Origin: Thermocaproicibacter sp041859875
Lineage (GTDB): Bacteria > Bacillota > Clostridia > Oscillospirales > Acutalibacteraceae
Assembly (NCBI GenBank): GCA_041859875.1
Contig: JBFLFY010000004.1
Span: forward strand, 1-64,000
Direction of reading: 5' to 3'
DNA: 64,000 bases
Shown: piece after piece, positions 1 to 8,195 of the stretch
How the letters are laid out: the number at the start of each line of letters is the position of its first letter
Numbering within the stretch: the stretch's first letter is position 1
Position numbers and translations under genes: made by a program
Notes under the pieces: model-generated
Told to the model about the DNA's origin: nothing
Databases searched by the model: none
The model's input: only the letters and a program-made list of their open reading frames with translations

Positions 1-738
1 GTAAAGCTCAATGTGATGAAAATTCTGAACGAAAAGTTCGGCATGACGGAAGAAGATTTCCTTTCCGCTGACATTGAGTTTGTTCCGGCAGCCAAGGCAG
101 TCGATATTGGTTTCGACCGCAGCATGATCGGTGCTTACGGCAACGACGACCGCGTGTGCGCCTACCCTGCCCTTACGGCTATTCTGGCTGCAAAAGACCC
201 ACAGAATACCATTGTTACTGTCCTGGCGGACCGCGAAGAAATCGGAAGCTACGGCAACACAGGCCTCAACTCCGAATTTCTGCGTTACTTTATTGCTGAT
301 CTTGCACAGGCCGAAGGCCTTGAACCGCGCCATGTACTCAGCAAATCGAAGTGCCTTTCCGCCGATGTGACGGCCGCTTTCGACCCCACCTATGCGGATG
401 CTTACGAGCAGAACAACGCCAACTACCTCAACTGCGGCGTAGGCGTTGCCAAGTACACCGGCGCCCGCGGCAAGAGCGGCACCAGCGAAGCGGCAGCCGA
501 GTTTGTCGCTGAAATCCGCAGCCTGTTCGACAAGAACAAGGTTCTGTGGCAGATTGGCGAAATGGGCAAAGTAGACCTTGGCGGCGGCGGAACCGTTGCC
601 CTCTATATTGCCAGCCTGAATGTGGATGTCATTGACATCGGCGTTCCGGTGCTTTCCATGCACTCCCCGTTTGAAGTCGTTTCCAAGCTCGACATTTACA
701 TGACTTATAAGGGAATTTCCTGCTTCTTCAAAGCATAA
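1..738 (+). CDS. M18 family aminopeptidase, 3' part
   Basis: The reading frame is open to the first base, so this is the C-terminal part of a metallo-aminopeptidase whose start lies outside the window. M18 enzymes are cytosolic dizinc exopeptidases that remove N-terminal residues from peptides. Visible family features are the DREEIGS segment, which carries the catalytic Glu pair, the SADV segment with a metal-binding Asp, a glycine-rich DLGGGGT stretch, and SMHSPFEV near the end with a metal-binding His. The protein ends normally at a TAA followed by a strong terminator. Family assignment is secure. Peptide preference cannot be read from this part. Confidence 0.88.
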   Translation, partial: VKLNVMKILNEKFGMTEEDFLSADIEFVPAAKAVDIGFDRSMIGAYGNDDRVCAYPALTAILAAKDPQNTIVTVLADREEIGSYGNTGLNSEFLRYFIADLAQAEGLEPRHVLSKSKCLSADVTAAFDPTYADAYEQNNANYLNCGVGVAKYTGARGKSGTSEAAAEFVAEIRSLFDKNKVLWQIGEMGKVDLGGGGTVALYIASLNVDVIDIGVPVLSMHSPFEVVSKLDIYMTYKGISCFFKA

Positions 739-751
739 CAGCACCTTTTCA

Positions 752-798
752 AAAAGCGGAGGCGGAATCTAAAAAAGATTTCGCCTCCGCTGCTTTTT
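752..798 (+). terminator. Rho-independent terminator of the M18 gene
   Basis: The arms AGCGGAGGCGGAATC and GATTTCGCCTCCGCT pair around an A-rich loop, and GCTTTTT follows. The hairpin starts 14 bases after the aminopeptidase stop codon. Confidence 0.9.
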
Positions 799-830
799 AC
801 CGTTTTCCTTTATCTCTGCAAAACAGGCTA

Positions 831-862
831 AAAATGCCCTCCGGAAATTCCGGAGGGCATTT
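831..862 (-). terminator. Terminator of thrS
   Basis: The perfect inverted repeat ATGCCCTCCGGAA/TTCCGGAGGGCAT is followed on the minus strand by a T run. It lies 16 bases beyond the thrS stop codon. Confidence 0.88.
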
Positions 863-877
863 GTTGTTCAGCTGAAC

Positions 878-2791
878 TTACTGGTCGTTTGATTTTGCCT
901 TGACTTCATCCATTGCTTTTGTGAGAAAAGCATCCGGAGCCATCACACCAAGGTCGCCCGCTTTGCGGCCACGGACGGAAACCGTGCCATTCTGCATTTC
1001 CTTTTCGCCGACAATCAGCATATACGGAATCTTCTGCAGCTGTGCTTCACGGATCTTGTAGCCAATCTTTTCATTGCGTGTGTCAATCTCAACACGGAGG
1101 CCGCCTTCCAGCAGCTTTGCCTGAACCTTCTTTGCATACTCAAGCATCGCGTCGGAAATTGGAAGGATTTTCGCCTGAACCGGAGCAAGCCAAATTGGGA
1201 ACGCGCCCGCATAATGCTCCGTCAAAATTGCGATAAAGCGTTCGATGCTGCCAAAGATAACACGGTGCAGCATCACCGGGCGGTGCTTTTCACCGTCTTC
1301 GCCGGTGTAGGTCAGCTCAAAGCGCTCCGGCATCTGGAAATCGAGCTGAATCGTGCCGCACTGCCAGGTTCTGCCCAGCGAATCGCGCAGGTGGAAGTCA
1401 ATCTTCGGGCCGTAAAACGCACCGTCGCCTTCGTTGATTTCATACGGCTTGCCGTTCGTTTTCAGGGCATGAATCAAAGCATCGGTTGCCATTTTCCACT
1501 GCTCATCGGTTCCCATGGAGTTTTTCGGGCGGGTGGAAAGCTCAAGGCTGTACTCAAAGCCGAACACCTTATAAAAGCTGTCAATTAAATTCATAACCCC
1601 AAGAATTTCGCTTTCGACCTGATCCGGAGTCATGAAAATATGGGCATCGTCCTGCGTAAAGCAGCGAACACGCATCAGGCCGTGCAAAGTGCCGGAAAGT
1701 TCGTGGCGGTGAACAAGGCCAAGCTCCGCCAGACGTTCCGGCAGGTCGCGGTACGAATGCGGCTTGCGCTTGTAGACGAGCATACCGCCCGGGCAGTTCA
1801 TCGGCTTAATGGCGTAATCCTGGCCGTCAATCTTTGTAGTATACATATTGTCTTTGTAATGATCCCAGTGGCCGGACCGATGCCAAAGTTCCTCACTCAG
1901 AATCATCGGTGTGCGGATTTCTTCATAGCCGTGTTTTGTATGCTCTTCACGCCAGAACTGTTCCAGCTGATTGCGGAGAATCATGCCGTGCGGCAGAAAG
2001 AACGGGAACCCCGGGCCCTCTTCGTAAATATCGAACAGGTCAAGGTCACGGCCAATTTTGCGGTGGTCGCGCTTTTTGGCTTCTTCAATCATATGCAGGT
2101 ATTCTTCCAGCTGAGAAGCCTTCGGGAACGAAATGCCGTAAACACGCTGCAGCATTTTGTTCTTCGCGTCTGCGCGCCAGTAGGCGCCAGTACAGTTCGT
2201 CAGTTTAACGGCTTTCACATGGCCGGTGCTCATCAAATGCGGGCCGGCGCAAAGGTCAATATAGTCATCCTGTTTGTAAAAGCTGATTTTTTCGCCCTTG
2301 CCTGCGTGTTCCTGAATCAGTTCCACCTTATATTTCTGGTGTTCTTTTTCCATCAGGTCAATAGCGTCTTTCGGGTCAAGCTCGAAGCGCTCCAGCGGAA
2401 TATCTTTTTTAATGATTTCCTTCATCTCAGCTTCAATCTTAGCCATATCGTCCGGCGTAAGGGTGCGCGGAAGATCGAAGTCGTAATAGAATCCGTTTTC
2501 AATAGCCGGGCCAATCGCAAAGCCAGCGGTTGGGAAAAGCTTTTTCACGGCCTGCGCCATAATGTGAGAGGTTGTGTGCCAGTAGGCTTTCTTGCCCTCA
2601 GCGTCGTCAAAAGTCAAAATCTGCAGCTCACAGTCTTTTGTAACCGGGGTGCGAAGGTCCACCACTTTGCCATCCAGCTTACCCGCGCAGGCAGCTTTGT
2701 AAAGCCCTGCGCCGATGGATTTCGCAATTTCAGCGACTGTTATGCCGCTTTCAAACTCTTTTACATCGCCTTTCAGGCTGACTTTAATCAT
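878..2791 (-). CDS. thrS: Threonine--tRNA ligase
   Basis: This cytosolic class II synthetase charges tRNA-Thr with threonine. The 637 residues are full length for the bacterial enzyme. The order is an N-terminal TGS domain (about 1-60), the editing domain with a HTTSH motif (about residues 72-76), the catalytic core with MNCPGG and the motif 2 and 3 regions, and a C-terminal anticodon-binding domain (about 540-637). The ATG start lies behind GGAGTGG. The gene stands alone, with its own terminator and a threonine T-box leader upstream, so expression should rise when uncharged tRNA-Thr accumulates. Nothing looks damaged. Confidence 0.98.
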   Translation of the reverse strand: MIKVSLKGDVKEFESGITVAEIAKSIGAGLYKAACAGKLDGKVVDLRTPVTKDCELQILTFDDAEGKKAYWHTTSHIMAQAVKKLFPTAGFAIGPAIENGFYYDFDLPRTLTPDDMAKIEAEMKEIIKKDIPLERFELDPKDAIDLMEKEHQKYKVELIQEHAGKGEKISFYKQDDYIDLCAGPHLMSTGHVKAVKLTNCTGAYWRADAKNKMLQRVYGISFPKASQLEEYLHMIEEAKKRDHRKIGRDLDLFDIYEEGPGFPFFLPHGMILRNQLEQFWREEHTKHGYEEIRTPMILSEELWHRSGHWDHYKDNMYTTKIDGQDYAIKPMNCPGGMLVYKRKPHSYRDLPERLAELGLVHRHELSGTLHGLMRVRCFTQDDAHIFMTPDQVESEILGVMNLIDSFYKVFGFEYSLELSTRPKNSMGTDEQWKMATDALIHALKTNGKPYEINEGDGAFYGPKIDFHLRDSLGRTWQCGTIQLDFQMPERFELTYTGEDGEKHRPVMLHRVIFGSIERFIAILTEHYAGAFPIWLAPVQAKILPISDAMLEYAKKVQAKLLEGGLRVEIDTRNEKIGYKIREAQLQKIPYMLIVGEKEMQNGTVSVRGRKAGDLGVMAPDAFLTKAMDEVKAKSNDQ

Positions 2792-2828
2792 TTGGTTCCA
2801 CTCCTTTATAAATTTGAACAGGTAAAAT

Positions 2829-3094
2829 AAAAAAAGCCCTGCCCCTATAATGGGGTAAGACTTTAACTTACGGTTCCACCCAATTCAGCGGATTACAGAA
2901 ACCCGCCCTCATTGATACGGCTGTAACGGTGCCGGCCGGTACGCCTTTTGCCTTAAGGCCTCGGTGTACAACTCGGAGGCGGTAGTCTGTCTTTTCTTCC
3001 GCCGCGAACGTTTCCAGCTTTCAGCATTCGCTCTCTGGTGCAGCCTCCAAGGGACTTCCTCGTCAATGTTTTCCAAAATATTCTGTTTTGCCTG
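2829..3094 (-). promoter_or_regulatory. T-box riboswitch (threonine) of thrS
   Basis: Read on the minus strand, the leader holds a Stem I with the AGAGAGCG distal element. A likely specifier ACC (Thr codon) lies at 2983-2981, directly before GCCTCC, which pairs back to GGAGGC. The conserved T-box bulge GGGTGGAACCG is at about 2882-2872. The terminator stem CCCC/GGGG and a T run end at about 2829. T-boxes sense uncharged tRNA. The match of specifier to downstream gene supports a tRNA-Thr sensor. Confidence 0.93.
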
Positions 3095-3101
3095 TGGCCT
3101 T

Positions 3102-3130
3102 ATCATAGCACCCGGAAAAGGCCTTGTCAA
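3102..3130 (-). promoter_or_regulatory. Promoter of thrS T-box transcript
   Basis: On the minus strand TTGACA (3130-3125) is separated by 17 bases from TATGAT (3107-3102), immediately upstream of the T-box leader. Confidence 0.85.
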
Positions 3131-3287
3131 GGTTTGTGCAAAAGCTTTTTTAGAGGCCAGAGGGCACGGTCTGGAATAATTTTTTCCCTTTACAGAGCAG
3201 AATTGAAATTTTGTAAAAGGTTGTAATAATAATTTATTATTTGTCTAACTGTAAAAAATTATATATTTATTTTGTATAATTTTTTCC

Positions 3288-3315
3288 TTGATTGTGAAAT
3301 CAATTATGGTATTAT
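3288..3315 (+). promoter_or_regulatory. Possible cstA promoter
   Basis: TTGATT and TATTAT are 16 bases apart in a very AT-rich stretch. About 160 bases of leader would follow, including a small palindrome TTCATATATGAA near 3340-3351. The rest of 3179-3476 shows no gene. Other -10-like hexamers exist here, so the choice is uncertain. Confidence 0.4.
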
Positions 3316-3476
3316 TATTAATAGTAAGTTCATATAATGTTCATATATGAATCCGGTTCAAAACGAATTAAAAACAGAAAAGAGGCGATTGCCTTTGCTT
3401 GAAAGAGAATGGAGCAGCTAAATTTTCATTGCGTGTTTTTGGGGGAATTTTATATTAAAACAAGGAGGATGAAACA

Positions 3477-4943
3477 TTGGTTACATTTTTTGTCGCATTA
3501 GGCCTGTTAATATTAGGATACTTTACATACAGCAAAGTTGTAGATAAAGTCTTTCAACCGCGGCAGTCGCCTACACCGTGCGTTGCTCACCCTGACGGCG
3601 TAGACTTCGTGCCCATGAGCACACCGCGCGCGTTTCTTGTTGAGCTGCTGAATATTGCCGGGCTTGGGCCAATATTCGGCGCGCTGGCTGGTGCACTCTG
3701 GGGACCTGTTGTTTACCTCTGGATTGTTTTTGGCACCATTTTCGCAGGCGGCGTGCATGACTACATCAGCGGCACGCTTTCCATGCGCCAGGACGGCGCT
3801 TCCATTTCGGAAGTCGTCGGCAAAAACCTTGGAAATGCTATGCTGCAGATTATGCGCGTGTTTTCCGTTGTTTTGTTGGTTCTGATTGGCGCGACTTTCA
3901 CGACCGGCCCTGCCGGGCTTTTTGCAGAGCTTACGCCAAAATCACTCGATAAGAATTTTTGGCTCGTAATTCTATTGATTTATTACTTTTTGGCAACGCT
4001 TTTCCCGATTGATAAAATCATCGGCAAACTGTACCCCATTTTTGGCGTTCTCCTCATTATCATGTGCGTCGGCGTAGCTGGCGGTGTTCTCTTTAACGGC
4101 AGTTACCATATGCCGGAAATGGTGCTTGCAAACGAACACCCGGCACACACACCAATCTGGTCCATGATGTTTATTACAGTAGCCTGCGGTGCCTGCTCCG
4201 GGTTCCATTCAACTCAGGCTCCGCTGATTGCCCGCTGTGTTGACGATGAACGTAAAAACCGTAAAATTTTCTACGGCGCTATGGTTGCCGAAGGGATTAT
4301 TGCTCTGATTTGGGCAGCTGTTGGTATGACTTTTTACGGCGGCACCCAGGGCCTTTACAATGCTGGCAACGCGATTCACAACAACCAGTCCGCAATGGTC
4401 TACAACATCGGCAAAGGCCTTCTTGGCCCAATCGGCGCAGTGCTCACCGTTATTGGTGTCGGTATCTGCCCGGTTACTTCCGCCGATACCGCATTCCGCA
4501 GTGCAAGACTTACCATTTCCGACTGGTTCCACATTGACCAGAAAAAAGTCGGCCCACGCCTTGCTATCTCGATTCCTCTCTTCGCCGTCGGCGCTACGCT
4601 GACGCAGCTGGACTTCAGCATAATCTGGCGTTATTTCTCCTACTCCAACCAAGCTCTGGCCATGATTGTCCTGTGGGCCGGCGCCGCATATCTGTGCAAA
4701 TGGAAAAAGCATTCCCTTGTTTCGCTGATGGCCGCACTTCCTGCAACGTTCATGTCGGCCGTTACCTGCACCTACTTCTTTATGGCAAAGGAATGCCTGC
4801 ATCTTTCCACTTCCATTGCTTACCCGGTCGGCATTGCATTTGCCCTTGTCTGCCTCCTCCTTTACATTGTTAAAGGGGTTCTGCCGAACTGGAATAGCAA
4901 CGTGAAAGCAAAAATGACTCCGTCTGTTGACAAAGCAGTCTAA
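3477..4943 (+). CDS. cstA: CstA family carbon starvation / peptide-pyruvate transporter
   Basis: CstA-family proteins are polytopic inner-membrane carriers for peptides or pyruvate that are used when carbon is short. The 488 residues are strongly hydrophobic, with more than ten membrane segments, and match the shorter Gram-positive type. The first 60 residues hold the conserved CVAHPDGVDFVPMS region. The gene starts with TTG, eight bases after AAGGAGG; the ATG at 3469 is in another frame. It has its own leader and terminator, so it appears monocistronic. The substrate (peptide or pyruvate) cannot be told from sequence. Confidence 0.93.
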   Translation: MVTFFVALGLLILGYFTYSKVVDKVFQPRQSPTPCVAHPDGVDFVPMSTPRAFLVELLNIAGLGPIFGALAGALWGPVVYLWIVFGTIFAGGVHDYISGTLSMRQDGASISEVVGKNLGNAMLQIMRVFSVVLLVLIGATFTTGPAGLFAELTPKSLDKNFWLVILLIYYFLATLFPIDKIIGKLYPIFGVLLIIMCVGVAGGVLFNGSYHMPEMVLANEHPAHTPIWSMMFITVACGACSGFHSTQAPLIARCVDDERKNRKIFYGAMVAEGIIALIWAAVGMTFYGGTQGLYNAGNAIHNNQSAMVYNIGKGLLGPIGAVLTVIGVGICPVTSADTAFRSARLTISDWFHIDQKKVGPRLAISIPLFAVGATLTQLDFSIIWRYFSYSNQALAMIVLWAGAAYLCKWKKHSLVSLMAALPATFMSAVTCTYFFMAKECLHLSTSIAYPVGIAFALVCLLLYIVKGVLPNWNSNVKAKMTPSVDKAV

Positions 4944-4962
4944 TTCTTAATTCAAAAGCTTT

Positions 4963-4993
4963 TCAGCCGTCCCGTTTTTCGGGGCGGCTTTTC
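4963..4993 (+). terminator. Terminator of cstA
   Basis: AGCCGTCCCG and CGGGGCGGCT pair around TTTTT, followed by TTTTC, 20 bases after the cstA stop. Confidence 0.9.
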
Positions 4994-5118
4994 TTGTTTA
5001 AAAAATATTTGCACACTTTTGCGGGCAGGCAGCGATTTTTCGCGAAGGAATCCTCTTTTTGCCATATTATTTCGCTCATTTCTGCATACAACGTTTTTGT
5101 GGAACGTTTGTAAATTTC

Positions 5119-5148
5119 TTGACAGAAGGGTACTGAAAGATATACAAT
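5119..5148 (+). promoter_or_regulatory. Promoter of rny
   Basis: Consensus TTGACA is followed after 18 bases by TACAAT, 100 bases before the rny start. The stretch 4994-5248 holds nothing else I can recognise. Confidence 0.82.
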
Positions 5149-5248
5149 ATTTTTTATGGTGCGCTAATACGCATTCAGCAAATTGTAATAATCTTCAAAT
5201 AGAGATTTCTCGGATTTTCATCATTAAGTTACAGGGAGGTGCCAACAT

Positions 5249-6808
5249 TTGCAAATTGATTTAGTCCTCTGCATACTGGTTGCGGTTGTATGTGCGGTTG
5301 CTGCGGGATTTGTGTGCTTTTTTCTGGGCTCTGAACACCGTAAAAAGACCGCTGAATATACCATAGGCTCTGCAGAACAGGAAGCAAAGCGAATTGTGAG
5401 CGACGCCATTAAAACGGCGGAAACGAAAAAGAAAGAAGCGATTCTTGAAGGCAAAGATGAAATTCACCGCCAGCGTACGGAACAGGAGCGGGAATTAAAC
5501 GACCGCCGGAAAGAAGTCCAGCGCCAGGAGCGCCGCATTCAGCAAAAAGAAGAAACCCTAGACAAAAAGATGGAAAGCCTCGAAGCAAAAGACGAGGCGC
5601 TCAGCAACAAAAACAAGCAGGCGGATGAACGTCTGGTTCAGGCTGAAGAAATAAAGAAAAACCAGCGTGAAACATTGGAGCGTATCTCCGGCTTCACCAA
5701 AGATCAGGCAAAAGAATACCTGCTGAACGATCTTGACAATGAGCTGACCCACGAAAAAGCCGTCAAGCTGATGGAGTTTGAGCAGCAGACGCGTGAAGAA
5801 GCAGACAAAACAGCACGGGAAATTATTTCCACCGCCATTCAGCGCTGTGCGGCAGACCATGTGGCAGAAGCGACCATCTCCGTAGTGCCGCTGCCAAATG
5901 ACGAAATGAAAGGCCGTATTATCGGTCGTGAAGGGCGCAATATCCGCGCGATTGAAACCATGACGGGCGTAGACCTGATTATTGACGACACACCGGAAGC
6001 AATTACACTCAGCTGCTTTGAACCAGTACGCCGTGAAGTTGCCCGTATTGCTTTGGAACACCTGATTGCCGACGGGCGCATCCATCCGGCGCGCATTGAG
6101 GAAACGATTGAAAAGGCTCGCCGTGAAGTGGATAACACCATTAAGCAGGAAGGGGAACGTGCCGTACTGGAAGCCGGTATCAACGGGATTCACCCAGAGC
6201 TTGTAAAGCTTTTGGGACGCCTGCGTTACCGCACAAGTTATGGCCAGAACGTGCTGAACCATTCGTTGGAGGTTTCGTACCTTGCCGGCATGATGGCTTC
6301 TGAACTTGGCATTGACCCAGCAGTTGCACGCAGAGCAGGTTTGCTGCATGATATTGGCAAAGCACTTGACCACGAAATTGAAGGCTCACATGTCGACATC
6401 GGTGTGGAAGTTGCACGCAAGTATAAGGAAAGCGACGCCGTTATCCACGCAATACAGGCGCACCATAACGACGTAGAGCCTAAAACAATCGCCGCATGTC
6501 TTGTGCAGGCTGCTGATGCTATCAGTGCAGCACGGCCGGGTGCACGGCGTGAAAATGTAGAAAACTACATTAAGCGGCTTGAAAAGCTGGAAGAGGTCGC
6601 CTCCTCCTTTGACGGCGTGGAACGCAGCTATGCAATCCAAGCTGGGCGTGAAATCCGCATTATGGTAAAACCAGAAGTCATCAGCGATGACGATATGGTT
6701 CTTCTTGCACAGAAGATCTGCAAAAAAATCGAAAGCGATCTCGAATACCCAGGGCAAATCAAAGTCAATATCATCCGGGAAAGCCGGGCTATTGAATACG
6801 CAAAATAA
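5249..6808 (+). CDS. rny: Ribonuclease Y
   Basis: RNase Y is the membrane-anchored endoribonuclease that starts mRNA decay and processes riboswitches and operon transcripts in Firmicutes. The 519 residues show an N-terminal membrane helix (about 4-26), a long charged coiled coil (about 40-190), a KH domain with the GREGRNIRAIE loop (about 222-275), and an HD phosphohydrolase domain with LLHDIGKALDHE, then the C-terminal conserved part. The start is TTG, eight bases after GGGAGGT. It is followed by ymdB and spoVS as in Bacillus, and shares a transcript with at least ymdB. Confidence 0.97.
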   Translation: MQIDLVLCILVAVVCAVAAGFVCFFLGSEHRKKTAEYTIGSAEQEAKRIVSDAIKTAETKKKEAILEGKDEIHRQRTEQERELNDRRKEVQRQERRIQQKEETLDKKMESLEAKDEALSNKNKQADERLVQAEEIKKNQRETLERISGFTKDQAKEYLLNDLDNELTHEKAVKLMEFEQQTREEADKTAREIISTAIQRCAADHVAEATISVVPLPNDEMKGRIIGREGRNIRAIETMTGVDLIIDDTPEAITLSCFEPVRREVARIALEHLIADGRIHPARIEETIEKARREVDNTIKQEGERAVLEAGINGIHPELVKLLGRLRYRTSYGQNVLNHSLEVSYLAGMMASELGIDPAVARRAGLLHDIGKALDHEIEGSHVDIGVEVARKYKESDAVIHAIQAHHNDVEPKTIAACLVQAADAISAARPGARRENVENYIKRLEKLEEVASSFDGVERSYAIQAGREIRIMVKPEVISDDDMVLLAQKICKKIESDLEYPGQIKVNIIRESRAIEYAK

Positions 6809-6870
6809 TCAAGCAGGGGAACAGATGGCTGTTCCCCTTTTGTTTTTATTAGGAAAGGGCTGTAGATACT

Positions 6871-7638
6871 ATGAATATTCTGGCAATCGGCGACGTTGTC
6901 GGCAGCATTGGCTGCCGCTTTCTGCGCAGCCATCTGCCCGCAATTAAAAAGATGAAAGCCATTGACCTTGTGATTGTCAACGGTGAAAATTCCGCCGACG
7001 GAAACGGCCTGACTCCCGTTTCCGTGCGTCATTTGTTCGACAGCGGCGCCGACGTGGTCACTTCCGGCAACCACAGCTTCCGGCGGCGCGAAAGCTACGA
7101 CCTTTATGACTCTTGTGAAACCCTGCTGCGGCCCGCGAATTTTCCGGCTTCCGCACCCGGCCGCGGGTACTGCATTGTAGATATGGGGCGCATACAGGTC
7201 GGCGTTATTAACCTAATGGGTGTTGTGTATCTGGAAAGCATGGAATCCCCCTTCGACTGTGCAGACCGCATCCTTGCAGAGAAGCTGCCCAAAATTACAC
7301 TTGTGGATTTTCACGCGGAAGCAACAGGCGAAAAGCGTTCCCTCGCCTACTACCTTGACGGACGCGTTTCCGCCGTCTATGGAACGCACACTCATGTGCA
7401 GACGGCCGATGAGTGCATTCTGCCAAATGGCACCGGTTATCTTTCCGATCTCGGCATGACTGGCCCAGTAAATTCCGTTCTCGGCGTAAAGCCGGAACTC
7501 GTGATTCGCAAGATGAAGACGAAAATGCCCGTGCGGTTTGACCTTGCCGACGGCGACTGCTGCATTAACGGCGCAATATTTCAAATAGACGAACATACTG
7601 GTAAAACAATTTCCATAGAAAGACTTAATATTTTATAA
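6871..7638 (+). CDS. ymdB: YmdB-type metallophosphoesterase (TIGR00282 family)
   Basis: This is a calcineurin-like phosphoesterase. Its Bacillus relative hydrolyses 2',3'-cyclic nucleotides and affects motility and biofilm choice. The 255 residues are the usual length. Metal-site signatures are GDVVG at the start, VNGENSADG, TSGNHSF, VDFHAEAT and YGTHTHVQTAD in order. The ATG follows AGGAAAGGG. The gene sits 62 bases behind rny, the conserved neighbour, and was probably cotranscribed with it. No terminator is seen between them. Confidence 0.94.
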   Translation: MNILAIGDVVGSIGCRFLRSHLPAIKKMKAIDLVIVNGENSADGNGLTPVSVRHLFDSGADVVTSGNHSFRRRESYDLYDSCETLLRPANFPASAPGRGYCIVDMGRIQVGVINLMGVVYLESMESPFDCADRILAEKLPKITLVDFHAEATGEKRSLAYYLDGRVSAVYGTHTHVQTADECILPNGTGYLSDLGMTGPVNSVLGVKPELVIRKMKTKMPVRFDLADGDCCINGAIFQIDEHTGKTISIERLNIL

Positions 7639-7675
7639 AATTTTGGCAACAATGGCATATTTTTTTAAAAACCTC

Positions 7676-7704
7676 TTGCAAATTTCCTTTATTAGATTTA
7701 TTAT
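7676..7704 (+). promoter_or_regulatory. Promoter of spoVS
   Basis: TTGCAA is 17 bases from TATTAT, and the -10 ends 41 bases before the chosen spoVS start. The hexamers look like sigma-A. I did not see a clear sigma-H box. Confidence 0.6.
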
Positions 7705-7744
7705 GGACTAGTAAAACGTCATGATTCTAATGGGGGATAAAACG

Positions 7745-8005
7745 ATGGAAGTATTGAAGGTTTCGTCAAAGTCAGCGCCGAATTCCGTGGCCGGCGCAGT
7801 TGCAGGAGTAATAAGAGAATCCGGATCCGTTGAGCTGCAGGCAGTAGGCGCCGGCGCAACCAATCAGTCCGTGAAGGCTATTGCCATTGCACGGGGCTAT
7901 CTTGCGCCATCCGGTATCGACATTATATGCACACCGGCCTTTGCTAGCATTACAATCGATGGCGAAGAGCGAACCGCAATGCGGCTGATTGTAGAACCGC
8001 GCTGA
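7745..8005 (+). CDS. spoVS: Stage V sporulation protein S
   Basis: SpoVS is a small Alba-like nucleic-acid-binding protein needed for normal spore coat and division-related events in Bacillus, though homologues occur in non-sporulating species too. I placed the start at the ATG at 7745 behind GGGGGA, giving 86 residues that begin MEVLKVSSKS, exactly the family length. An ATG 24 bases upstream is in frame but has no ribosome site. The body carries the conserved GAGATNQSVKAIAIARG and DGEERTA segments. It has its own promoter and terminator. Confidence 0.96.
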   Translation: MEVLKVSSKSAPNSVAGAVAGVIRESGSVELQAVGAGATNQSVKAIAIARGYLAPSGIDIICTPAFASITIDGEERTAMRLIVEPR

Positions 8006-8019
8006 TTCTCACTCTTCCC

Positions 8020-8053
8020 AAAACGCTCCCGGTTTCTGCCGGGGGCGTTTTGC
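8020..8053 (+). terminator. Terminator of spoVS
   Basis: AAAACGCTCCCGG pairs with CCGGGGGCGTTTT, 14 bases after the spoVS stop codon. Confidence 0.88.
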
Positions 8054-8095
8054 TGTTTCGAAAATACGGCGTACAGCTGCCGTATATTTTAAAGA

Positions 8096-8124
8096 TTGAA
8101 TCAAACGAAACGGTATGGTATAAT
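8096..8124 (+). promoter_or_regulatory. Promoter of the yloV-recG unit
   Basis: TTGAAT and TATAAT are separated by 17 bases, and the kinase gene starts 71 bases further on. Confidence 0.75.
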
Positions 8125-8195
8125 AACAGAATAAGTTTGTATTAATGCGGCTTGGGTAAAATACCGCTTCTGTGATTTGAGGGAGTGCTTGCAAA

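Noticed and set aside
1640..2830. 396-residue open frame antisense to thrS
   Set aside because: It mirrors the thrS codons, has no ribosome site, and is rich in residues typical of a shadow frame.
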